Assembly: GCF_005405085.1 (NCBI RefSeq)
Contig: NZ_BJDJ01000007.1
Location: forward strand, 1 to 64,000
Reading direction: 5' to 3'
Length of the DNA: 64,000 nt
Source of the DNA: Lactiplantibacillus daowaiensis
GTDB lineage: Bacteria > Bacillota > Bacilli > Lactobacillales > Lactobacillaceae
A program made the position numbers and the translations under genes. Shown in pieces: positions 17,980 through 27,583 of this stretch. Each line of letters opens with the position of its first letter. Position 1 is the first letter of the stretch. The notes below the pieces were generated by a model. The model saw nothing but the letters and a program-made list of their open reading frames with translations. It was not told where the DNA came from and searched no databases.

Positions 17980-19365
17980 ATGGAAAACTATCGAGTAGAA
18001 TCAGACACTTTAGGTGAAGTCAAAATCCCAGCAACCGCTTTATGGGGTGCTCAAACTGAACGGAGTCGCAATAACTTCCCAACTGGTGCCAAGATGCCAC
18101 TAGAATTGATCAAAGCATTACTACAAATCAAGAAGGCCGCTGCGGTTGCCAACAAAGAATTAGATGCGATCGATCCAGCCAAAGCTGATTTGATTGTGGC
18201 CGCGATTGATAAGTTATTGAGCTTAGATGATGAAGACTTACGTAAAGACTTTCCATTAGTGATTTACCAAACTGGTTCTGGGACGCAAACAAACATGAAC
18301 GTTAACGAAGTGGTGGCTCATATGGCTGCTAAGCTTAACCCAGATCTTGAAATTTTACCAAATGATGATGTGAACCATGGGCAAAGTTCCAACGATATCT
18401 TCCCAACTGCGATGAACATTACGGCCGCAGTTGCGGTTGATAACTTGGAAGCAGCCGCTGCACATTTATTAGCAGAATTAAAAGCTAAACAAGAAAAATA
18501 CTGGCGTGTTGTTAAAATTGGCCGGACCCATTTACAAGATGCCACGCCAATGACCTTTGGCCAAGAAGTTAGTGGCTGGGCTAGCATGATTGAACATGAT
18601 TTGAACTTCTTGAAGCAATTAAACCCAACCTTGAGTGAACTTGCCATGGGTGGGACTGCCGTCGGGACTGGCTTGAATGCGGCACCACACTTTGCTGACA
18701 TTATTGCCAAGAAGATGACTGAACTTTACGGTGTCCCATTTACCGCTGATTCTAACAAGTTCTATGGCTTAGCCGCGCATTCTGGCTTAAACGTTGTTCA
18801 CGGTGCCATTAAGACTTTGGCTAGTGACTTGATGAAAATCGCCAACGATGTGCGTTTCTTAGCAAGTGGTCCCCGGGCTGGCTATGGCGAATTAAACATT
18901 CCAGCTAACGAACCCGGCTCATCGATCATGCCAGGTAAAGTTAACCCAACTCAAGCCGAAGCAGTGACGATGGCGGCGGTGCGCGTTATGGGTAATGATG
19001 TCGTTGTTGGCATGGCTTCAAGCCAAGGTAACTTTGAAATGAACGTCTACAAACCAGTCCTGATCAGTGCCTTCCTTGAATCCGCTGAATTATTAACTGG
19101 GACGATGACTGGCTTTGCTGACAAGATGATTCATGGTTTATCAGTAAATGCTGATCGGATGGCAGAATTAGTGGATCGTTCCTTGATGACCGTTACGGCT
19201 TTATCACCACATATCGGTTACCATGAAAGTGCCACGATCGCGCAACAAGCTGAAAAAGATGGGACGACCTTAAAGGTAGCCGCAATCAAGTCTGGTTTAG
19301 TTACAGAGGAACAATTCGACGAATGGATGGTTCCGATTGATATGACCAATATCGACGAAAATTAA
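17980..19365 (+). CDS. fumC: Fumarate hydratase class II
   Basis: Interconverts L-malate and fumarate without an iron-sulfur cluster. 461 residues; diagnostic GSSIMPGKVNPTQ near residue 317, TGSGTQTNMNVNEV near 98 and GRTHLQDATP near 183 carrying the catalytic His. ATG follows GGAGGG. With the next two genes (fumarate reductase, dicarboxylate transporter) it can convert imported malate to fumarate and then succinate, using fumarate as an electron sink. Lactobacilli of this group have an incomplete, reductive TCA branch, consistent with this set. Confidence 0.95.
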   Translation: MENYRVESDTLGEVKIPATALWGAQTERSRNNFPTGAKMPLELIKALLQIKKAAAVANKELDAIDPAKADLIVAAIDKLLSLDDEDLRKDFPLVIYQTGSGTQTNMNVNEVVAHMAAKLNPDLEILPNDDVNHGQSSNDIFPTAMNITAAVAVDNLEAAAAHLLAELKAKQEKYWRVVKIGRTHLQDATPMTFGQEVSGWASMIEHDLNFLKQLNPTLSELAMGGTAVGTGLNAAPHFADIIAKKMTELYGVPFTADSNKFYGLAAHSGLNVVHGAIKTLASDLMKIANDVRFLASGPRAGYGELNIPANEPGSSIMPGKVNPTQAEAVTMAAVRVMGNDVVVGMASSQGNFEMNVYKPVLISAFLESAELLTGTMTGFADKMIHGLSVNADRMAELVDRSLMTVTALSPHIGYHESATIAQQAEKDGTTLKVAAIKSGLVTEEQFDEWMVPIDMTNIDEN

Positions 19366-19381
19366 TTAAATTGACCCTGAG

Positions 19382-19428
19382 CATTCCTACATTTAATTGT
19401 CACGATGATTAGATGTAGGAATGTTGTT
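19382..19428 (+). terminator. Stem-loop between fumC and fumarate reductase
   Basis: CATTCCTACAT pairs with ATGTAGGAATG (11 bp) around a 20-nt loop, followed by TTGTTTG. The T-run is weak, so partial termination or mRNA processing is more likely than a full stop. Confidence 0.55.
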
Positions 19429-19450
19429 TGAAAAGTGAGGTAATTTGAAG

Positions 19451-20839
19451 ATGGCTGAAAAATTTGTTGCAACTGACTTAGCAACGTTAAAAGATAACTA
19501 CGACTTAATCGTGATTGGTTCTGGTGGGGCAGGTCTCACCGCCGCAATTCAGGCCCATGAATTAGGCTTACATCCAGTGATTTTAGAAAAGATGCCGAAA
19601 ATCGGTGGGAACACGACCCGCGCCTCATCCGGGATGAATGCCGCTGAAACTGACGTGCAATTGAATCATCATATTGTGGATAGTTTTGAAGATTTTTATG
19701 CCGATACGTTTAAAGGTGGCGGTCAACAAAATAATCAAGAACTATTGAAATACTTTACGGAACACAGTGCCTTAGCGATTGATTGGTTAGCTGATCATCA
19801 CATTATCTTAGATGATTTGACGATTACTGGTGGGATGAGCACGATGCGGACGCATCGGCCAAGTTCGATGGCACCAATTGGTGGGTTCTTAGTGAGTGAA
19901 TTATTAAAACAAGTTGCCGCAGAACAAATTCCACTGTATACCGATGTCAAAGTAAATGACTTAGTCTTAAATGATGCCCATCAAATTAGTGGTGTCAATG
20001 TGACCACGCCAAATGGTGATCGGACTTTGACGGCTAAAGCGGTGGTCTTAGCAACTGGTGGTTTTGGTGCTAATCAAGCATTGTTAACCAAATATCGGGC
20101 CGACTTAAAGGGCTATAACACTACTAACCAACCTGGTGCAACTGGTGATGGGATTGAATTAGCCCAAGCAATTGGGGCTAAACTGGTCGATATGGATCAA
20201 GTTCAAGTTCACCCAACCGTGCAACAAGATACTGACCATTCCTACTTGATCGGTGAAGCCGTTCGGGGTGAAGGGGCGATCTTGGTCAACCAACAAGGCG
20301 CCCGGTTCGTTAACGAATTGGATACGCGGAAAAATGTGACCGCTGCGATCGATGGACTCGGTGGCACCGGTGCCTGGTTAATCTTTGACCGCGGTATTCG
20401 AGATCGGGTCAAGGCCGTTGAATTTTACGATTCGATTGGCTTAGTTAAAACGGCCGATACGGTAGCGGCTTTAGCGGAAACGACCAAGTTAGATGCGGCT
20501 ACGTTAACGGCAACAGTGACTAACTGGAATCAAGCCGTTGCGAGTCATCAAGACGCTGACTTTAATCGGACAACGGGGATGGATCGTGATATTCAACATG
20601 GCCCATTTTACTCAATCCACATTGCACCAGCTGTGCATTACACCATGGGTGGCGTAGCCATCAACCATTTGACGCAAGTCTTGACTGATCAAGACCAAGT
20701 CATCAATGGGTTGTTTGCCGCTGGGGAAGTTGTCGGCGGACTTCATGGTAACAACCGGATCGGTGGCAATTCAATTGCCGAAACGGTGATCTTCGGTCGG
20801 CAAGCTGGGCAACAAGTCTTTAAGTATTTGCAACAGTAG
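19451..20839 (+). CDS. frdA: Fumarate reductase flavoprotein subunit
   Basis: Soluble FAD-dependent fumarate reductase of the flavocytochrome c/FrdA family, 462 residues, without heme or FMN-binding domains. FAD fingerprint GSGGAGLTAAIQA near residue 23 with GGNTTRASSGMN. Active-site residues of the family are all visible: His in VQVHPTV, Glu in EAVRGEGA, Arg in LDTRKN and His in PAVHYTMGG. No signal peptide is seen. The ATG at 19451 follows GTGAGGT. The electron donor partner is not encoded here. Its operon position with fumarase and a dicarboxylate carrier supports malate-to-succinate reduction. Confidence 0.9.
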   Translation: MAEKFVATDLATLKDNYDLIVIGSGGAGLTAAIQAHELGLHPVILEKMPKIGGNTTRASSGMNAAETDVQLNHHIVDSFEDFYADTFKGGGQQNNQELLKYFTEHSALAIDWLADHHIILDDLTITGGMSTMRTHRPSSMAPIGGFLVSELLKQVAAEQIPLYTDVKVNDLVLNDAHQISGVNVTTPNGDRTLTAKAVVLATGGFGANQALLTKYRADLKGYNTTNQPGATGDGIELAQAIGAKLVDMDQVQVHPTVQQDTDHSYLIGEAVRGEGAILVNQQGARFVNELDTRKNVTAAIDGLGGTGAWLIFDRGIRDRVKAVEFYDSIGLVKTADTVAALAETTKLDAATLTATVTNWNQAVASHQDADFNRTTGMDRDIQHGPFYSIHIAPAVHYTMGGVAINHLTQVLTDQDQVINGLFAAGEVVGGLHGNNRIGGNSIAETVIFGRQAGQQVFKYLQQ

Positions 20840-20863
20840 TCAATTATCAAAGGAAGCTAGATT

Positions 20864-22282
20864 ATGGCACTTGAAAAAGTGAAGTACAAGAAGTTCATTG
20901 CGCCCATCGTCGTTGGCTTGTTGCTATGGTTCTTAGCACCAATTCGGCCCGTTGGACTATCACTTGGCGCTTGGCATATGTTTGCGCTGTTTGTCGCGAC
21001 AATTATTGGTTGTATCACGCAGCCACTCCCCATTGGTGGGGTTGCAATTATTGGGTTCACAATGGCCGTCTTAACCAAAGAAGTGCCTTTAGACACCGCG
21101 ATTGCGGGCTTTGGGAACGGTAGTATTTGGTTGATCGTCATGGCCTTCTTCATTTCTCGGGGATTTATTAAAACCGGCTTAGGCCGTCGGATTGCGTTGC
21201 AATTCGTGCGCGTGTTCGGGAAACGAACACTGGGCTTAGCCTATTCCTTAATCGGGGTCGATTTGGTCTTAGCACCAGCGACACCAAGTAACACCGCCCG
21301 GGCCGGCGGAATCATGTATCCCATTATTAATTCGTTGTCAGAGGCCTTTGGGTCGTCACCCAAGCAAGGGACGCAACGTAAGATTGGGTCATTCTTGATG
21401 TATTCTGAATTCCAAGGGGACATTATTACGTCGGCTATGTTCTTAACTGCCATGGCCGGCAACCCCTTAGCCCAATCATTGGCGAAAACGATGGGCGTGC
21501 ACATTACGTGGATGAACTGGTTTATCGCCGGGGTCGTCCCCGGGTTAATTTCACTCATTGTTGTGCCATTTATTATTTATAAAATGTTCCCACCTGAAGT
21601 TAAGGAAACGCCGAATGCCAAGCAGTGGTCTGAAAGCCAATTAGGTGAAATGGGTCCCATTACGGTACCCGAAAAATTCATGGCTGGTATCTTTGTGATT
21701 GCGCTTGTGCTCTGGGTTACTGGGACATTAACTGGTATCGATGCAACATTAACGGCGTTTATTGCCTTATCATTGCTCTTGCTTTGTGGGGTCTTATCAT
21801 GGCAAGATGTTACTAAGGAAACCGGTGCTTGGAATACCTTAACTTGGTTCTCAGTTTTAGTTATGATGGCAACGCAGTTGAACGAAACTGGCTTTATTCC
21901 TTGGTTGAGTAAAGCAATTGCGTCTGCGATGAGTGGCTTGAACTGGATCATCGTATTAGTGGTTTTGATTTTGGCTTACTTCTATAGTCATTACTTGTTT
22001 GCCAGTGCAACTGCCCATGTGAGCGCGATGTACAGTGCGTTTCTAGGGGTTGCCATTTCCGCCCATGTACCGGCGCTACTAGCTGCTTTAATGCTTGGTT
22101 TCTTCGGTAACTTATTCGGTTCTACGACCCATTACAGTAATGGTCCGGCCCCAATCATGTTTGGTTCAGGGTATGTGACCCAAAGTGAATGGTGGCGGAT
22201 GAATGCCATCTTAGGGATCGTGTACTTTATCATTTGGATAGGTGCCGGGTCGCTTTGGATGAAACTAATTGGTATGTGGTAA
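20864..22282 (+). CDS. DASS-family dicarboxylate/citrate transporter
   Basis: Predicted anion:sodium symporter or antiporter of the CitT/YflS type, 472 residues with about twelve membrane segments. Family signatures: TPSNTARAGGIMYP near residue 145 and GSTTHYSNGPAPIMFGSGYV near 423, the two Ser-Asn-Thr-like substrate hairpins. Starts 24 nt after frdA with AAGGAAG. Substrate class is C4-dicarboxylate or tricarboxylate; succinate/malate exchange fits the neighbours. Confidence 0.88.
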   Translation: MALEKVKYKKFIAPIVVGLLLWFLAPIRPVGLSLGAWHMFALFVATIIGCITQPLPIGGVAIIGFTMAVLTKEVPLDTAIAGFGNGSIWLIVMAFFISRGFIKTGLGRRIALQFVRVFGKRTLGLAYSLIGVDLVLAPATPSNTARAGGIMYPIINSLSEAFGSSPKQGTQRKIGSFLMYSEFQGDIITSAMFLTAMAGNPLAQSLAKTMGVHITWMNWFIAGVVPGLISLIVVPFIIYKMFPPEVKETPNAKQWSESQLGEMGPITVPEKFMAGIFVIALVLWVTGTLTGIDATLTAFIALSLLLLCGVLSWQDVTKETGAWNTLTWFSVLVMMATQLNETGFIPWLSKAIASAMSGLNWIIVLVVLILAYFYSHYLFASATAHVSAMYSAFLGVAISAHVPALLAALMLGFFGNLFGSTTHYSNGPAPIMFGSGYVTQSEWWRMNAILGIVYFIIWIGAGSLWMKLIGMW

Positions 22283-22322
22283 AGCGGGGCGTAGCATCAT
22301 TTTAAAGAAATGAGTGGTAATG

Positions 22323-23213
22323 ATGAATACTCGTGATTTAGCCTATTTTCGAACCTTAGTGGAAGTTAAGAACTATACGGTCGTGGCCCAAAAGTTTGCC
22401 GTTTCACAACCAGCGGTAACCCAAGCCATTCACCGCTTAGAAAAAGAATTTGATGTTAAGTTAGTGATCCAAGATCGTCGGCATCAACGAACTGAAATTA
22501 CGCGCGCAGGGCAATTATTGTATAAAAATGCGCAAGCAATTCAAGCCAATATTGCGTTAGCGCATCGCGAAATTGAAAGTAGTAAACAACCACTGATTCG
22601 ATTTGGCTTACCACCAATTATTGGCACGATGTATTTCACCAATATTGCGGGTGAACTATTAGATACGGGCTACTTACCACAACTGGCGATTACGGAAACT
22701 GGTTCTGGTGAACTACTGACTAAACTGGAACATGGTGACATTGATATTGCGCTTTTAGGGTCGTTTGAACCCTTAGCCTTACCAGCCATTCATGCGGTTC
22801 AGTTGGGCAGTCGGCCGTTCAGTGTGATTGTGAGCCCCAAACACCACTTGGCACACCGTCAAAGTGTTAGTTTTAAAGAATTAGGTGACGAGAAATTTAT
22901 CGGTTTGACCGGTAAATATGTCCATCCCGGCGCGTTCAATGAATTTTGTCACGCGGCGGGGGTCGCCCCTAAAATCATTTATAATACGCCTGATATTTCT
23001 TGGGCGAAAGGACTAGTAAAGGCTAATTTAGGAATTAGCCTTTTAGTTCGTGACATCGTTAATTCCGACGATGGTTTGATTTGCTTGGATATTAGTGATC
23101 AAGTGCCGACGAGTTTTAACGTGTCAGTTGCGACGCGGAACGGGTATGTTTTAACGGCAACGGAGCAACAATTTATTGATAAGTTATTAACGATGCAAAT
23201 TCAGCCGGAATAA
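22323..23213 (+). CDS. LysR-family regulator, MleR-like
   Basis: Transcription regulator, 296 residues: N-terminal winged helix (about 1-60: VAQKFAVSQPAVTQAIHRLEKEF) and a C-terminal effector domain (about 88-290). It is clearly paralogous to the LysR protein at 29028-29909, sharing MNT-R/K-DLAYF at the N terminus and many residues in the helix-turn-helix. Which of the two adjacent ATG codons (22320, 22323) is used is uncertain; 22323 matches the paralogue. It lies between the dicarboxylate transporter and the nickel permease on the same strand, so it is probably cotranscribed and responds to a C4 or hydroxy acid. Confidence 0.88.
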   Translation: MNTRDLAYFRTLVEVKNYTVVAQKFAVSQPAVTQAIHRLEKEFDVKLVIQDRRHQRTEITRAGQLLYKNAQAIQANIALAHREIESSKQPLIRFGLPPIIGTMYFTNIAGELLDTGYLPQLAITETGSGELLTKLEHGDIDIALLGSFEPLALPAIHAVQLGSRPFSVIVSPKHHLAHRQSVSFKELGDEKFIGLTGKYVHPGAFNEFCHAAGVAPKIIYNTPDISWAKGLVKANLGISLLVRDIVNSDDGLICLDISDQVPTSFNVSVATRNGYVLTATEQQFIDKLLTMQIQPE

Positions 23214-23248
23214 TTTCGGCGAATTTAACGCGGAAGGTGGTTAGAACC

Positions 23249-24271
23249 TTGCAAGTTAAAACCAAACATTATCCATTAGGGGTGGATTTGATAAAGTATG
23301 GTGGCTTAGTGGCCATCATCTTTATAACCGGAATTTTGTTAGCGGCTTCATACTTGCGCCAATACCCTGCATTACTTTCGATGGCGTTACTCTCATTTGT
23401 GTTTGGGCTGCAACATGCGTTTGATATTGATCACATTACAGCGATTGATAATATTACGCGTAAGATGATTAATGAAGGCCGTAATACGCATGGTGTGGGG
23501 TTTTGTTTTTCATTAGGGCATTCATTAGTCGTTAATTTGATGGCATTAGTGACGATTTTCTTTGTTACTTGGTCGAAAAAAATGTTACCGGCCTTTCAAA
23601 GTATCGGTGGCATTATTGGCACGACCTTTGCCGGGGCAATGTTGATCTTACTGGCCATTATTAACTTATTCATTTTAGTTGGGATTTGGTCAGAATTTAA
23701 ACATTTGGATCAACCGAATACCGATGCGGGATTTAAAAAAGGCCGCATCTATCACTTGTTTGAACGTTCTTTACATTTGATTAACCATAATTGGCAAGTG
23801 ATCGGGATTGGGTTTTTATTTGGCCTGGGTTTTGATACTGCCACTCAAATTGCGGTTTTAGCGACATCGGCCGTGACTGCGAGTCAAGGGGTGCCGTGGT
23901 ATGCGGTCTTATCGTTTCCATTGTTATTCACTGCGGGCATGTGCTTACTAGATACGGGTGATGGGATTTTTATGAGCACGGCTTACAGTTGGGTCTTTGC
24001 CTCACCGTATCGTAAAGTGTATTACAACTTAGTGTTAACGGGGTTATCAGTGGCGGCGGCCTTGTTCTCCGGCATCGTCAACTTGTTGTTAGCGGCTAAA
24101 CTGATTTTTGGTGTTGATAATGCCATGATGAGTTGGGTCGAAGGGTTGAACTTCACGTATTTAGGCCTCATTTTGGTGGGGTTATTCGTTGTGACGTGGA
24201 GCGTTGCGTTGATTTGTTGGCATTATTTGGGCTTGAATAAAAAAGATCAGGCTTTGAAATCAATTAAATAA
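23249..24271 (+). CDS. Nickel/cobalt permease, NiCoT family
   Basis: Membrane permease for Ni2+ or Co2+, about 340 residues and eight membrane segments. Signature motifs: HAFDIDHITAIDN (H-x4-DH) near residue 57, LGHSLVVNLM near 87, LGFDTATQIAVL near 196 and CLLDTGDGIFM near 228. I chose TTG at 23249, 8 nt after GGAAGG; a GTG at 23237 is possible. Its place directly before larA-larB-larC-larE indicates supply of nickel for the nickel-pincer cofactor. In L. plantarum the lactate racemase locus uses a different ECF-type system (LarMN-QO). Confidence 0.9.
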   Translation: MQVKTKHYPLGVDLIKYGGLVAIIFITGILLAASYLRQYPALLSMALLSFVFGLQHAFDIDHITAIDNITRKMINEGRNTHGVGFCFSLGHSLVVNLMALVTIFFVTWSKKMLPAFQSIGGIIGTTFAGAMLILLAIINLFILVGIWSEFKHLDQPNTDAGFKKGRIYHLFERSLHLINHNWQVIGIGFLFGLGFDTATQIAVLATSAVTASQGVPWYAVLSFPLLFTAGMCLLDTGDGIFMSTAYSWVFASPYRKVYYNLVLTGLSVAAALFSGIVNLLLAAKLIFGVDNAMMSWVEGLNFTYLGLILVGLFVVTWSVALICWHYLGLNKKDQALKSIK

Positions 24272-24305
24272 GCGGGTTTTAATCATGAAGAAAGCAGTGA
24301 TTTAG

Positions 24306-25562
24306 TTGAATATTAACGTACCGTATGGCAAAAGTGATCAATTTAAGATTACGGTTCCAGATCAGCAATTAGTCGGCGTGTTTAATCCGAATCCGGTCGA
24401 TGCCGTTGATGAAAATATGGCGATTGACCAAGCGTTAAAGTCGCCTTATTTCGATGAATCATTTGACGAATTTATGGCAACTGATGAACAAGTTGTCTTT
24501 ATCGTGAACGATGGGACCCGGCCAACACCGACCGCCAAAATCTTGCAGCATATTTACCCTAAAATTAAAGATAAGAATATTTATTTTATCGTCGCGACTG
24601 GGGTCCATCGCGAACCCACGCAAGAGGAATATAACTTTATTTTTGGCAAGGACATTTATGCAGATCTGGTGCAAAAACACCGGATCCACTGTCATGATTG
24701 TCACAATGATCCGATGACTTATTTGGGCGAGTCACAAAATGGCACGCCCATGTACTTGAATAAAATCGTTGCCGAAGCGCACAAAGTGGTTCCAATCAGT
24801 TCGATCGAACCACATTATTTTGCCGGCTACACCGGTGGGCGTAAATCTTTCTTACCCGGTGTGGCATCATATGACACGATTTCAAAGAATCATTATTTAG
24901 CGTTACAAGATTCGGCACGGGCATTAAAACTCGATGGTAATCCAGTCCATGAAGATATGATGGATGCGATGAAGGTCCTGAGTGGCATCAATATTTTTGC
25001 CATTGAAATGGTACTAGATAGTCATCATGATATTTATGCCGTCACGGCGGGGGACTTAACGAAGTCGTTTTATGCGGGCATCGATAAAGCGAAAGAAGTT
25101 TATGGCGTCATGATTCCCAAGAAAGCTGATATTGTCATTTCGACGGCACCATATCCGATGGATGTCGATTTGTATCAGTCACAAAAGGCCCTTGATAACG
25201 GGAAGTTAGCATTGAATCAAGACGGAATTTTGATTTTGGTGGCGAAGTGTCGAACGGGGATTGGACCGAAGCCATTTTACGACTTATTAAGTTCTGAAAA
25301 AGAACCGGCGGCTGTGTTGGATAAGATTCATCACAGTTGGAAGCTGGGCTACCACAAGGCGGCCAAGATGGCGCAAATTGACACTTGGGCGCAAACCTGG
25401 GCGGTGTCAGACCTAACTGATGAAGAAATGCGCAATGTCCACTTTAAACCGTACCACGATTTGAAGGTGGCCTTAGCGGATGCCTTAGCCGAAAAAGGGT
25501 CCGATGCATCGGTGATCGTCTTGCCGGCTGGCTCGATGACGGTGCCAGAAGTTCAAGCGTAA
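24306..25562 (+). CDS. larA: LarA-family nickel-pincer racemase, substrate possibly malate
   Basis: Homologue of nickel-dependent lactate racemase, 418 residues. Known functional residues of L. plantarum LarA have counterparts here: Asp69 and Arg72 (DGTRP), His101 and His170 (general acid/base), Lys180 in GGRKSFLPG (covalent attachment of the cofactor), His196 (Ni ligand), Tyr290-Gln291 and Lys294 (substrate carboxylate). The enzyme should thus be active. The substrate is open: the LarA superfamily includes racemases and epimerases of malate and other 2-hydroxy acids. Neighbours are fumarase, fumarate reductase, dicarboxylate carriers and malolactic enzyme, and no larD lactate channel is present, so I favour malate. 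Start TTG at 24306 directly abuts the stop codon of a 6-codon frame. Confidence 0.85.
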   Translation: MNINVPYGKSDQFKITVPDQQLVGVFNPNPVDAVDENMAIDQALKSPYFDESFDEFMATDEQVVFIVNDGTRPTPTAKILQHIYPKIKDKNIYFIVATGVHREPTQEEYNFIFGKDIYADLVQKHRIHCHDCHNDPMTYLGESQNGTPMYLNKIVAEAHKVVPISSIEPHYFAGYTGGRKSFLPGVASYDTISKNHYLALQDSARALKLDGNPVHEDMMDAMKVLSGINIFAIEMVLDSHHDIYAVTAGDLTKSFYAGIDKAKEVYGVMIPKKADIVISTAPYPMDVDLYQSQKALDNGKLALNQDGILILVAKCRTGIGPKPFYDLLSSEKEPAAVLDKIHHSWKLGYHKAAKMAQIDTWAQTWAVSDLTDEEMRNVHFKPYHDLKVALADALAEKGSDASVIVLPAGSMTVPEVQA

Positions 25563-25577
25563 GTTAGGAGGAATTCG

Positions 25578-26333
25578 ATGGATAAAAAGGCCTTAGCCCA
25601 ACTGTTACAACAAGTGGCTAGTCAAAACCTATCCGTTGAAGCGGCGCTTGCCAAACTCGACACGCCGCAAACAGCCGACTTAGGTTTTGCTAAAGTTGAT
25701 TTAGCACGTCAGCAGCGGACTGGCTATCCAGAAACGATTTTTGGTGCGGGGAAAACGGCGCGTCAAATTATTGCCATTATCCAAACCATGCAACAAGAAT
25801 CTCCGTATGTGCTTTGCACGCGCGTGGACGCTGAAAAAGCCGCCGCGGTGCAAGCTGAAGTTCCGGCCGCACAGTATGATGTGACGGCGCGTTGTTTAGT
25901 GGTTGGCCAGCGGGCCACACCCAAGACTGACCAAACGATCGCGATCGTCACGGCAGGAACGTCTGATTTACCCGTCGCTGAAGAGGCGGCCTTAACGGCT
26001 GAAGTATTTGGTAATCATGTGACCCGGGTCTTTGATGTTGGTGTCGCCGGGATTCAACGACTATTTGACCAATTAGATGTCATTCGAGCCGCGCAAGTTG
26101 TCATCGTCGTGGCTGGCATGGAAGGGGCCTTAGCGAGCGTTGTCGGTGGTTTGGTTGATAAACCAGTTATTGCACTACCAACGAGTGTGGGCTATGGGAG
26201 TAGTTTTCAAGGCCTCAGTGCGTTACTCACGATGTTAAATAGCTGTGCTGAAGGCGTGAGTGTCGTCAATATTGACAATGGCTTTGGTGCTGGCTACTGT
26301 GCTAGTGTCATTAATCAGTTAGGGGTGTCGTAA
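25578..26333 (+). CDS. larB: LarB, nicotinate adenine dinucleotide carboxylase/hydrolase
   Basis: First enzyme of nickel-pincer cofactor synthesis: carboxylates the pyridinium of nicotinic acid adenine dinucleotide at C5 and hydrolyses the phosphoanhydride to give a dicarboxylated pyridinium mononucleotide. 251 residues; the C-terminal PurE-like half contains [28 protein letters not shown] and NSCAEGV with Cys223, equivalent to the cysteine that forms the substrate adduct. ATG follows AGGAGGAATTCG. One-base overlap with larC. Confidence 0.93.
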   Translation: MDKKALAQLLQQVASQNLSVEAALAKLDTPQTADLGFAKVDLARQQRTGYPETIFGAGKTARQIIAIIQTMQQESPYVLCTRVDAEKAAAVQAEVPAAQYDVTARCLVVGQRATPKTDQTIAIVTAGTSDLPVAEEAALTAEVFGNHVTRVFDVGVAGIQRLFDQLDVIRAAQVVIVVAGMEGALASVVGGLVDKPVIALPTSVGYGSSFQGLSALLTMLNSCAEGVSVVNIDNGFGAGYCASVINQLGVS

Positions 26334-27583
26334 TGCGTGGATTGTATTTAGAACCATTCTCTGGCATTAGTGGGGATATGTTGATTGGAGCGCTGTTGGA
26401 CTTAGGACTCGACTTTGACCAGTTCAAAGCTGAACTAGCCAAGCTCAATGTGACGGGCTATCACTTAGTGGCCGAAAAGACGGCGGCAAGTAATATTTAT
26501 GGCACGAGTTTTGATGTCTTGTTGGACCAAGGGACTAAAGATACTGGTTTTCATGAAGCACATCAGCATGACCATCACCACCATGCCCGGCATTTGAGCG
26601 ATATTTTAGCCTTGATCGATGCGAGTGATTTGAAACCACAAGTTAAGACCAACGCCAAAGCAATCTTTAATGAGATTGGCCGTGCAGAAGGATATGTGCA
26701 TCATGTGCCGATGAGTGAGGTCCATTTTCATGAAGTTGGGGCGTTGGATTCGATTGTGGATATTGTCGGTTGCTGTGTGGCGATTGACTTATTAGGAATT
26801 GAAACGATTAAGAGTGCACCGCTAAGCGATGGTCAAGGGTTCATTAATGTGGCCCATGGTCAAATGCCCGTGCCGGTCCCAGCCGTTGCCCAAATGCTCG
26901 TCGATAGCCAAGTGCCATTTAAACAACGTGAAGATGTGCAGACGGAATTAGTGACCCCAACTGGCATGGGATTCGTGAAAACGATGGTGTCAGAATTTGG
27001 TCGTTTGACGACGGCTAATCATATTAAAAAAGTCGGCTATGGCTTTGGTAAACGGCAAACGGGCAGTTTTAATGCGTTGCGCGTGATGTTGTTTGAAAAT
27101 GCGGTGAGTAGTCAAACCGTAAGGACCACCAATGACCAAGTCACCTTGATAGAAACTAACTTGGATAATCAAACGGGCGAAGGGTTAGGCTTTGCCATGC
27201 AACAGCTATTAGCTGCTGGTGCATTAGATGTATTTTTGACCCCGATTCAAATGAAAAAGAATCGTCCAGCGCAGAAACTCTCAGTGTTAGTTACGCCAAG
27301 TCAAGTCGATGCGATGGCCCAAAAGTTGTTCCAGTTAACGACGGCTAAAGGCTTACGTTATCAAACACTAAATCGTAAAATTATGCAACGCCATTTTGAA
27401 ACGATTGCGACGGCTTATGGCCCATTAAAAATCAAAATTGCCCAATATGGTGCGGTCATCAAACGCACGCCTGAATATGACGATTGTGCGCAAATTGCCA
27501 GTCAACGAGGGTTAAGTTTAGAAGCTGTCTACCGAACCGTCCAACAAGCGATTCAGCAACATTTTGAGGAGGAAATCAAATGA
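26333..27583 (+). CDS. larC: LarC, nickel-inserting cyclometallase (uninterrupted)
   Basis: CTP-dependent enzyme that inserts nickel into the dithiolated cofactor precursor, 416 residues. The N terminus LEPFSGISGDMLIGALLDLG, a His-rich metal-binding stretch (about residues 74-87, HEAHQHDHHHHARH) and EVHFHEVGALDSIVDIVG are typical. In L. plantarum the gene is described as two frames, larC1 and larC2, joined by programmed frameshifting; here it is one continuous frame. It overlaps larB by 1 nt and larE by 4 nt. Confidence 0.93.
   Translation: MRGLYLEPFSGISGDMLIGALLDLGLDFDQFKAELAKLNVTGYHLVAEKTAASNIYGTSFDVLLDQGTKDTGFHEAHQHDHHHHARHLSDILALIDASDLKPQVKTNAKAIFNEIGRAEGYVHHVPMSEVHFHEVGALDSIVDIVGCCVAIDLLGIETIKSAPLSDGQGFINVAHGQMPVPVPAVAQMLVDSQVPFKQREDVQTELVTPTGMGFVKTMVSEFGRLTTANHIKKVGYGFGKRQTGSFNALRVMLFENAVSSQTVRTTNDQVTLIETNLDNQTGEGLGFAMQQLLAAGALDVFLTPIQMKKNRPAQKLSVLVTPSQVDAMAQKLFQLTTAKGLRYQTLNRKIMQRHFETIATAYGPLKIKIAQYGAVIKRTPEYDDCAQIASQRGLSLEAVYRTVQQAIQQHFEEEIK

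Noticed and set aside
26333-27583. larC as a pseudogene or frameshifted pair
   Set aside because: The frame is continuous from start to stop with all expected segments; there is no sign of breakage.
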